A DNA stretch of 64,000 nt from Ptiloglossa arizonensis (Eukaryota > Arthropoda > Insecta > Hymenoptera > Colletidae): contig NW_027478891.1 in the NCBI RefSeq assembly GCF_051014685.1, positions 310,001 to 374,000 on the forward strand, given 5' to 3'. Position 1 is the stretch's first letter. Each line of letters begins with the position of its first letter. The translations under genes were made by a program, and so were the position numbers. Positions 52,326 to 62,475 of the stretch are shown here, piece after piece. Under the pieces are notes generated by a model. It had not been told where the DNA came from. It saw only the letters and a program-made list of their open reading frames with translations, and did no database searches.

Positions 52326-52675
52326 ATGCTCGACACGAATAACTAGAACGGCCCAGGGGAAAAGTGCGCATACCGTTGCAATCGGGCGAGTTTCTACTTT
52401 CAGAAGCAACAGAAATTTTGCGGATTGGTCAATCCGTTCGCGAGATATGGCAGTTTGGAGATAAGAAACGCTTGAGAAACTCAAAATTTTCGCAGTTCTG
52501 ATGCTCGAAACGAATGACTAGAACGGCGTAGGGGAGAAGTACGCACACCGTTGCAATCGGGCGTGTTTCTACTTTCAGATGCAACAGAAATTTTGCGGAT
52601 TGGTCAATCCGTTCACGAGATATGGCAGTTTGGAGGTAAGAAACGCTTGAGAAACTCAAAATTTTCGCAGTTCTG
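52326..52675. repeat. Two-monomer mosaic patch
   Basis: Monomer 300 has the C29 of e, the C54 with A64 of l, the A80 of m and the A136 of k. Monomer 301 begins as u (G16 G28 C46) and continues as e (C54 T64, and GTTCACG). Each combines at least two classes without any length change, suggesting several exchanges at this spot. Confidence 0.75.
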
Positions 52676-54075
52676 ATGCTCGAAACGAATGACTAGAACG
52701 GCGTAGGGGAGAAGTACGCACACCGTTGTAATCGGGCGAGTTTCTACTTTCAGATGCAACAGAAATTATGCGGATTGGTCAATCCGTTCGCGAGATATGG
52801 CAGTTTGGAGGTAAGAAACGCTTGAGAAACTCAAAATTTTCGCAGTTCTGATGCTCGAAACGAATAACTAGAACCGCCTAGGGGAAAAGTGCGCATACCG
52901 TTGTAATCGGGCGAGCTTCTACTTTCAGATGCAACAGAAATTTTGCGGATTGGTCAATCCGTTCGCGAGATATGGCAGTTTGGAGGTAAGAAACGCTTGA
53001 GGAACTCAAAATTTTCGCAATTCTGATGCTCGAAACGAATAACTAGAACGGCCTAGGGGAAAAGTGCGCATACCGTTGTAATCGGGCGAGTTTCTACTTT
53101 CAGAAGCAACAGAAATTTTGCGGATTGGTCAATCCGTTCGCGAGATATGGCAGTTTGGATGTAAGAAACGCTTGAGAAACTCAAAATTTTCGCAGTTCTG
53201 ATGCTCGAAACGAATGACTAGAACGGCGTAGGGGAGAAGTACGCATACCGTTGTAATCGGGCGAGTTTCTACTTTCAGATGCAACAGAAATTATGCGGAT
53301 TGGTCAATCCGTTCGCGAGATATGGCAGTTTGGAGGTAAGAAACGCTTGAGAAACTCAAAATTTCCGCAGTTCTGATGCTCGAAACGAATAACTAGAACC
53401 GCCTAGGGGAAAAGTGCGCATACCGTTGTAATCGGGCGAGCTTCTACTTTCAGATGCAACAGAAATTTTGCGGATTGATCAGTCCGTTCGCGAGATATGG
53501 CAGTTTGGAGATAAGAAACGCTTGAGAAACTCAAAATTTTCGCAGTTCTGATGCTCGACACGAATAACTAGAACGGCCTAGGGGAAAATTGCGCATACCG
53601 TTGCAATCGGGCGAGTTTCTACTTTCAGATGCAACAGAAATTTTCCGGATTGGTCAATCCGTTCGCGAGATATGGCAGTTTGGAAGTAAGAAACGCTTGA
53701 GAAACTCAAAATTTTCGCAGTTCTGATGCTCGACACGAATAACTAGAACAGCCTAGGGGCAAAGTGCGCATACCGTTGTAATCGGGCGAGTTTCTACTTT
53801 CAGAAGCAACAGAAATTTTGCGGATTGGTCAATCCGTTCGCGAGATATGGCAGTTTGGAGGTAAGAAACGCTTGAGAAACTCAAAATTTCCGCAGTTCTG
53901 ATGCTCGAAAAGAATAACTAGAACCGCCTAGGGGAAAAGTGCGCATACCGTTGTAATCGGGCGAGCTTCTACTTTCAGATGCAACAGAAATTTTGCGGAT
54001 TGATCAGTCCGTTCGCGAGATATGGCAGTTTGGATATAAGAAACGCTTGAGAAACTCAAAATTTTCGCAGTTCTG
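52676..54075. repeat. 8-monomer unit, copy B (offset 1,750 bp)
   Basis: Monomers 302-309 repeat u v s t k l m2 k with the same GAAAAGAAT and GGATATAAG marks in the last k. It is followed directly by the second 11-mer island. The last m2 monomer of the window (A25, at 53,726) lies here. Confidence 0.82.
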
Positions 54076-57000
54076 ATGCTCGACACGAATAACTAGAACG
54101 GCCCAGGGGAAAAGTGCGCATACCGTTGCAATCGGGCGCGTTTCTACTTTCAGATGCAACAGAAATTTTGCGGATTGGTCAATCCGTTCGCGAGATATGG
54201 CAGTTTGGAGGTAAGAAACGCTTGAGAAACTCAAAATTTTCGCAGTTCTGATGCTCGACACGAATAACTAGAACGGCCTAGGGGAAAAGTGCGCATACCG
54301 TTGTAATCGGGCGAGTTTCTACTTTCAGATGCAACAGAAATTTTCCGGATTGGTCAATCCGTTCGCGAGATATGGCAGTTTGGAAGTAAGAAACGCTTGA
54401 GAAACTCAAAATTTTCGCAGTTCTGATGCTCGACACGAATAACTAGAACGGCCTAGGGGCAAAGTGTGCATAGCGTTGTAATCGGGCGAGATTCTACTTT
54501 CAGATGCAACAGAAATTTTGCGGATTGGTCGATCCGTTCGCGAGATGTGGCAGTTTGGAAGTAAGAAACGCTTGCGAAACTCAAAATTTTCGCAGTTCTG
54601 ATGCTCGACACGAATAACCAGAACGGCCTAGGGGAAAAGTGCGCATACCGTTGTAATCGGGCGAGTTTCTACTTTCAGATGCAACAGAAATTTTGCGGAT
54701 TGGTCAATCCGTTCGCGAGATATGGCAGTTTGGATGTAAGAAACGCTTGAGAAACTCAAAATTTTCGCAGTTCTGATGCTCGACACGAATAACTAGAATG
54801 GCCTAGGGGCAAAGTGCGCATAGCGTTGTAATCGGGCGAGTTTCTACTTTCAGATGCAACAGAAATTTTGCGGATTGGTCAATCCGTTCGCGAGATATGG
54901 CAGTTTGGAGGTAAGAAACGCTTGAGAAACTCAAAATTTTCGCAGTTCTGATGCTCGACACGATTAACTAGAACGGCCTAGGGGCAAAGTGCGCATACCG
55001 TTGTAATCGGGCGAGTTTCTACTTTCAGATGGCACAGAAATTTTGCGGATTGATCAATCTGTTCGCGAGATATGGCAGTTTGGAGGTAAGAAACGCTTGA
55101 GAAACTCAAAATTTTCGCAGTTCTGATGCTCGAAACGAGTAACTAGAACGGCCTAGGGGAAAAATACGCATACCGTTGTAATCGGTCGAGTTTCTACTTT
55201 CAGATGCAACAGAAATTTTGCGGATTGGTCAATCCGTTCGCGAGATATGGCAGTTTGGAGGTAAGAAACGCTTGAGAAACTCAAAATTTTCGCAGTTCTG
55301 ATGCTCGACACGAATAACTAGAACGGCCTAGGGGAAAAGTGCGCATACCGTTGTAATCGGGCGAGTTTCTACTTTCAGATGCAACAGAAATTTTGCGGAT
55401 TGGTCGATCCGTTCGCGAGATGTGGCAGTTTGGAAGTAAGAAACGCTTGAGAAACTCAAAATTTTCGCAGTTCTGATGCTCGACACGAATGACTAGAACG
55501 GCCTAGGGGAGAAGTACGCATACCGTTGTAATCGGGCGAGTTTCTACTTTCAGATGCAACAGAAATTATGCGGATTGGTCAATCCGTTCGCGAGATATGG
55601 CAGTTTGGAGGTAAGAAACGCTTGAGAAACTCAAAATTTCCGCAGTTCTGATGCTCGAAACGAATAACTAGAACCGCTTAGGGGAAAAGTGCGCATACCG
55701 TTGTAATCGGGCGAGCTTCTACTTTCAGATGCAACAGAAATTTTGCGGATTGATCAGTCCGTTCGCGAGATATGGCAGTTTGGAGATAAGAAACGCTTGA
55801 GAAACTCAAAATTTTCGCAGTTCTGATGCTCGAAACGAATAACTAGAACCGCCTAGGGGAAAAGTGCGCATAACGTTGTAATCGGGCGAGTTTCTACTTT
55901 CAGATGCAACAGAAATTTTGCGGATTGATCAATCCGTTCGCGAGATATGGCAGTTTGGAGATAAGAAACGCTTGAGAAACTCAAAATTTTCGCAGTTCTG
56001 ATGCTCGACACGAAAAACTAGAACGACCTAGGGGAAAACTGCGCATACCGTTGTAATCGGGCGAGTTTCTACTTTCAGATGCAACAGAAATTTTGCAGAT
56101 TGGTCGATCCGTTCGCGAGATGTGGCAGTTTGGAAGTAAGAAACGCTTGCGAAACTCAAAATTTTCGCAGTTCTGATGCTCGACACGAATAACCAGAACG
56201 GCCTAGGGGAAAAGTGCGCATACCGTTGTAATCGGGCGAGTTTCTACTTTCAGATGCAACAGAAATTTTCCGGATTGGTCAATCCGTTCGCGAGATATGG
56301 CAGTTTGGAAGTAAGAAACGCTTGAGAAACTCAAAATTTTCGCAGTTCTGATGCTCGACACGAATAACTAGAACGGCCTAGGGGCAAAGTGTGCATAGCG
56401 TTGTGATCGGGCGAGATTCTACTTTCAGATGCAACAGAAATTTTGCGGATTGGTCGATCCGTTCGCGAGATGTGGCAGTTTGGAAGTAAGAAACGCTTGC
56501 GAAACTCAAAATTTTCGCAGTTCTGATGCTCGACACGAATAACCAGAACGGCCTAGGGGAAAAGTGCGCATACCGTTGTAATCGGGCGAGTTTCTACTTT
56601 CAGATGCAACAGAAATTTTGCGGATTGGTCAATCCGTTCGCGAGATATGGCAGTTTGGATGTAAGAAACGCTTGAGAAACTCAAAATTTTCGCAGTTCTG
56701 ATGCTCGACACGAATAACTAGAATGGCCTAGGGGCAAAGTGCGCATAGCGTTGTAATCGGGCGAGTTTCTACTTTCAGATGCAACAGAAATTTTGCGGAT
56801 TGGTCAATCCGTTCGCGAGATATGGCAGTTTGGAGGTAAGAAACGCTTGAGAAACTCAAAATTTTCGCAGTTCTGATGCTCGACACGATTAACTAGAACG
56901 GCCTAGGGGCAAAGTGCGCATACCGTTGTAATCGGGCGAGTTTCTACTTTCAGATGGCACAGAAATTTTGCGGATTGATCAATCTGTTCGCGAGATATGG

Positions 57001-58100
57001 CAGTTTGGAGGTAAGAAACGCTTGAGAAACTCAAAATTTTCGCAGTTCTGATGCTCGAAACGAGTAACTAGAACGGCCTAGGGGAAAAATACGCATACCG
57101 TTGTAATCGGTCGAGTTTCTACTTTCAGATGCAACAGAAATTTTGCGGATTGGTCAATCCGTTCGCGAGATATGGCAGTTTGGAGGTAAGAAACGCTTGA
57201 GAAACTCAAAATTTTCGCAGTTCTGATGCTCGACACGAATAACTAGAACGGCCTAGGGGAAAAGTGCGCATACCGTTGTAATCGGGCGAGTTTCTACTTT
57301 CAGATGCAACAGAAATTTTGCGGATTGGTCGATCCGTTCGCGAGATGTGGCAGTTTGGAAGTAAGAAACGCTTGAGAAACTCAAAATTTTCGCAGTTCTG
57401 ATGCTCGACACGAATGACTAGAACGGCCTAGGGGAGAAGTACGCATACCGTTGTAATCGGGCGAGTTTCTACTTTCAGATGCAACAGAAATTATGCGGAT
57501 TGGTCAATCCGTTCGCGAGATATGGCAGTTTGGAGGTAAGAAACGCTTGAGAAACTCAAAATTTCCGCAGTTCTGATGCTCGAAACGAATAACTAGAACC
57601 GCTTAGGGGAAAAGTGCGCATACCGTTGTAATCGGGCGAGCTTCTACTTTCAGATGCAACAGAAATTTTGCGGATTGATCAGTCCGTTCGCGAGATATGG
57701 CAGTTTGGAGATAAGAAACGCTTGAGAAACTCAAAATTTTCGCAGTTCTGATGCTCGAAACGAATAACTAGAACCGCCTAGGGGAAAAGTGCGCATAACG
57801 TTGTAATCGGGCGAGTTTCTACTTTCAGATGCAACAGAAATTTTGCGGATTGATCAATCCGTTCGCGAGATATGGCAGTTTGGAGATAAGAAACGCTTGA
57901 GAAACTCAAAATTTTCGCAGTTCTGATGCTCGACACGAAAAACTAGAACGACCTAGGGGAAAACTGCGCATACCGTTGTAATCGGGCGAGTTTCTACTTT
58001 CAGATGCAACAGAAATTTTGCAGATTGGTCGATCCGTTCGCGAGATGTGGCAGTTTGGAAGTAAGAAACGCTTGAGAAACTCAAAATTTTCGCAGTTCTG
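54076..58100. repeat. 11-mer island 2 (e plus two complete 11-mer units)
   Basis: Monomers 310-332 read e, a b c f g h i j k w x, then c/a b c f g h i j k w x. Monomers 310-330 match island 1 (33,951-37,625) at an offset of 20,125 bp. I noticed three differences: GTGATCGG at 56,405, TGCTTTCAG near 36,820 in island 1 only, and GAACCCCTTA near 37,472 in island 1 only. The first x ends in CTTGCG and the second in CTTGAG, so the second is joined to k instead of to c. Confidence 0.88.
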
Positions 58101-58975
58101 ATGCTCGAAACGAATAACTAGAACCGCCTAGGGGAAAAGTGCGCATACCGTTGTAATCGGGCGAGCTTCTACTTTCAGATGCAACAGAAATTTTGCGGAT
58201 TGATCAGTCCGTTCGCGAGATATGGCAGTTTGGAGATAAGAAACGCTTGAGAAACTCAAAATTTTCGCAGTTCTGATGCTCGACACGAATAACTAGAACG
58301 GCCTAGGGGAAAATTGCGCATACCGTTGCAATCGGGCGAGTTTCTACTTTCAGATGCAACAGAAATTTTCCGGATTGGTCAATCCGTTCGCGAGATATGG
58401 CAGTTTGGAAGTAAGAAACGCTTGAGAAACTCAAAATTTTCGCAGTTCTGATGCTCGACACGAATAACTAGAACGGCCTAGGGGCAAAGTGCGCATACCG
58501 TTGTAATCGGGCGAGTTTCTACTTTCAGAAGCAACAGAAATTTTGCGGATTGGTCAATCCGTTCGCGAGATATGGCAGTTTGGAGGTAAGAAACGCTTGA
58601 GAAACTCAAAATTTTCGCAGTTCTGATGCTCGAAACGAATGACAAGAACGGCGTAGGGGAGAAGTACGCACACCGTTGTAATCGGGCGAGTTTCTACTTT
58701 CAGATGCAACAGAAATTATGCGGATTGGTCAATCCGTTCGCGAGATATGGCAGTTTGGAGGTAAGAAACGCTTGAGAAACTCAAAATTTTCGCAGTTCTG
58801 ATGCTCGAAACGAATGACTTGAACGACCTAGGGGAGAAATACGCATACTGTTGTAATCGGGCGAGTTTCTACTTTCAGATGCAACAGAAATTATGCGGAT
58901 TGGTCAATCCGTTCGCGAGATATGGCAGTTTGGAGGTAAGAAACGCTTGAGAAACTCAAAATTTTCGCAGTTCTG
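58101..58975. repeat. k l m u y segment
   Basis: Monomers 333-337 follow the second 11-mer island. The u monomer has GACAAGAACGG, a mark otherwise seen only at 59,851 and 61,426. Monomer 337 (class y) has GACTTGAACGACC, GAAATACGC and CATACTG. Class y recurs only as the start of monomer 357. Confidence 0.75.
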
Positions 58976-60550
58976 ATGCTCGACACGAATAACTAGAATG
59001 GCCTAGGGGCAAAGTGCGCATAGCGTTGTAATCGGGCGAGTTTCTACTTTCAGATGCAACAGAAATTTTGCGGATTGGTCAATCCGTTCGCGAGATATGG
59101 CAGTTTGGAGGTAAGAAACGCTTGAGAAACTCAAAATTTTCGCAGTTCTGATGCTCTACACGAATAACTAGAACGGCCTAGGGGAAAAGTACGCATACCG
59201 TTGCAATCGGGCGAGTTTCTACTTTCAGATGCAACAGAAATTTTGCAGATTGGTCGATCCGTTCGCGAGATGTGGCAGTTTGGAAGTAAGAAACGCTTGA
59301 GAAACTCAAAATTTTCGCAGTTCTGATGCTCGAAACGAATAACTAGAACCGCCTAGGGGAAAAGTGCGCATACCGTTGTAATCGGGCGAGCTTCTACTTT
59401 CAGATGCAACAGAAATTTTGCGGATTGATCAGTCCGTTCGCGAGATATGGCAGTTTGGAGATAAGAAACGCTTGAGAAACTCAAAATTTTCGCAGTTCTG
59501 ATGCTCGACACGAATAACTAGAACGGCCTAGGGGAAAATTGCGCATACCGTTGCAATCGGGCGAGTTTCTATTTTCAGATGCAACAGAAATTTTCCGGAT
59601 TGGTCAATCCGTTCGCGAGATATGGCAGTTTGGAAGTAAGAAACGCTTGAGAAACTCAAAATTTTCGCAGTTCTGATGCTCGACACGAATAACTAGAACG
59701 GCCTAGGGGCAAAGTGCGCATACCGTTGTAATCGGGCGAGTTTCTACTTTCAGAAGCAACAGAAATTTTGCGGATTGGTCAATCCGTTCGCGAGATATGG
59801 CAGTTTGGAGGTAAGAAACGCTTGAGAAACTCAAAATTTTCGCAGTTCTGATGCTCGAAACGAATGACAAGAACGGCGTCGGGGAGAAGTACGCACACCG
59901 TTGTAATCGGGCGAGTTTCTACTTTCAGATGCAACAGAAATTATGCGGATTGGTCAATCCGTTCGCGAGATATGGCTGTTTGGAGGTAAGAAACGCTTGA
60001 GAAACTCAAAATTTTCGCAGTTCTGATGCTCGAAACGAATAACTAGAACCGCCTAGGGGAAAAGTGCGCATACCGTTGTAATCGGGCGAGCTTCTACTTT
60101 CAGATGCAACAGAAATTTTGCGGATTGATCAATCCGTTCGCGAGATATGGCAGTTTGGAGATAAGAAACGCTTGAGAAACTCAAAATTTTCGCAGTTCTG
60201 ATGCTCGACACGAATAACTAGAACGGCCTAGGGGAAAAGTGCGCATACCGTTGCAATCGGGCGTGTTTCTACTTTCAGATGCAACAGAAATTTTGCGGAT
60301 TGGTCAATCCGTTCGCGAGATATGGCAGTTTGGAGGTAAGAAACGCTTGAGAAACTCAAAATTTTCGCAGTTCTGATGCTCGACACGAATAACTAGAACG
60401 GCCTAGGGGAAAAGTGCGCATACCGTTGTAATCGGGCGAGTTTCTACTTTCAGATGCAACAGAAATTATGCGGATTGGTCAATCCGTTCGCGAGATATGG
60501 CAGTTTGGAGGTAAGAAACGCTTGAGAAACTCAAAATTTTCGCAGTTCTG
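58976..60550. repeat. 9-monomer unit, copy A (1,575 bp)
   Basis: Monomers 338-346 read f z k l m u k' e a/y. Marks unique to this region are CTCTACACG in z, CTATTTTCAG in l, and GGCGTCGGGG with TGGCTGTTTGG in u. The last monomer is a hybrid with A93 and G135. The unit is followed directly by a second copy. Confidence 0.88.
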
Positions 60551-62125
60551 ATGCTCGACACGAATAACTAGAATGGCCTAGGGGCAAAGTGCGCATAGCG
60601 TTGTAATCGGGCGAGTTTCTACTTTCAGATGCAACAGAAATTTTGCGGATTGGTCAATCCGTTCGCGAGATATGGCAGTTTGGAGGTAAGAAACGCTTGA
60701 GAAACTCAAAATTTTCGCAGTTCTGATGCTCTACACGAATAACTAGAACGGCCTAGGGGAAAAGTACGCATACCGTTGCAATCGGGCGAGTTTCTACTTT
60801 CAGATGCAACAGAAATTTTGCAGATTGGTCGATCCGTTCGCGAGATGTGGCAGTTTGGAAGTAAGAAACGCTTGAGAAACTCAAAATTTTCGCAGTTCTG
60901 ATGCTCGAAACGAATAACTAGAACCGCCTAGGGGAAAAGTGCGCATACCGTTGTAATCGGGCGAGCTTCTACTTTCAGATGCAACAGAAATTTTGCGGAT
61001 TGATCAGTCCGTTCGCGAGATATGGCAGTTTGGAGATAAGAAACGCTTGAGAAACTCAAAATTTTCGCAGTTCTGATGCTCGACACGAATAACTAGAACG
61101 GCCTAGGGGAAAATTGCGCATACCGTTGCAATCGGGCGAGTTTCTATTTTCAGATGCAACAGAAATTTTCCGGATTGGTCAATCCGTTCGCGAGATATGG
61201 CAGTTTGGAAGTAAGAAACGCTTGAGAAACTCAAAATTTTCGCAGTTCTGATGCTCGACACGAATAACTAGAACGGCCTAGGGGCAAAGTGCGCATACCG
61301 TTGTAATCGGGCGAGTTTCTACTTTCAGAAGCAACAGAAATTTTGCGGATTGGTCAATCCGTTCGCGAGATATGGCAGTTTGGAGGTAAGAAACGCTTGA
61401 GAAACTCAAAATTTTCGCAGTTCTGATGCTCGAAACGAATGACAAGAACGGCGTCGGGGAGAAGTACGCACACCGTTGTAATCGGGCGAGTTTCTACTTT
61501 CAGATGCAACAGAAATTATGCGGATTGGTCAATCCGTTCGCGAGATATGGCTGTTTGGAGGTAAGAAACGCTTGAGAAACTCAAAATTTTCGCAGTTCTG
61601 ATGCTCGAAACGAATAACTAGAACCGCCTAGGGGAAAAGTGCGCATACCGTTGTAATCGGGCGAGCTTCTACTTTCAGATGCAACAGAAATTTTGCGGAT
61701 TGATCAATCCGTTCGCGAGATATGGCAGTTTGGAGATAAGAAACGCTTGAGAAACTCAAAATTTTCGCAGTTCTGATGCTCGACACGAATAACTAGAACG
61801 GCCTAGGGGAAAAGTACGCATACCGTTGCAATCGGGCGTGTTTCTACTTTCAGATGCAACAGAAATTTTGCGGATTGGTCAATCCGTTCGCGAGATATGG
61901 CAGTTTGGAGGTAAGAAACGCTTGAGAAACTCAAAATTTTCGCAGTTCTGATGCTCGACACGAATAACTAGAACGGCCTAGGGGAAAAGTGCGCATACCG
62001 TTGTAATCGGGCGAGTTTCTACTTTCAGATGCAACAGAAATTTTCCGGATTGGTCAATCCGTTCGCGCGATATGGCAGTTTGGAAGTAAGAAACGCTTGA
62101 GAACCTCAAAATTTTGGCAGTTCTG
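60551..62125. repeat. 9-monomer unit, copy B (1,575 bp)
   Basis: Monomers 347-355 repeat f z k l m u k' e a. In the first eight monomers the only difference I saw is AAGTACGC near 61,815 against AAGTGCGC near 60,240. The ninth differs clearly: it is an ordinary a (C95 A135) carrying three private substitutions. Confidence 0.88.
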
Positions 62126-62475
62126 ATGCTCGAAACGAATAACTAGAACGGCCTAGTGGAAAAGTGCGCATACCGTTGTAATCGGGCGAGTTTCTACTTT
62201 CAGAAGCAACAGAAATTTTGCGGATTGGTCAATCCGTTCGCGAGATATGGCAGTTTGGAGGTAAGAAACGCTTGAAAAACTCAAAATTTTCGCAGTTCTG
62301 ATGCTCGAAACGAATGACTTGAACGACCTAGGGGAGAAGTGCGCATACCGTTGTAATCGGGCGAGTTTCTACTTTCAGATGGCACAGAAATTTTGCGGAT
62401 TGATCAATCTGTTCGCGAGATATGGCAGTTTGGAGGTAAGAAACGCTTGAGAAACTCAAAATTTTCGCAGTTCTG
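62126..62475. repeat. Diverged link monomers (s-like, y/g hybrid)
   Basis: Monomer 356 has the A9, A80 pattern of s but G135, and carries CCTAGTGG and CTTGAAAAAC, seen nowhere else. Monomer 357 begins as y (GACTTGAACGACC) and ends as g (G82 C83, T110). The segment joins the 9-mer domain to the last 11-mer. Confidence 0.75.
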
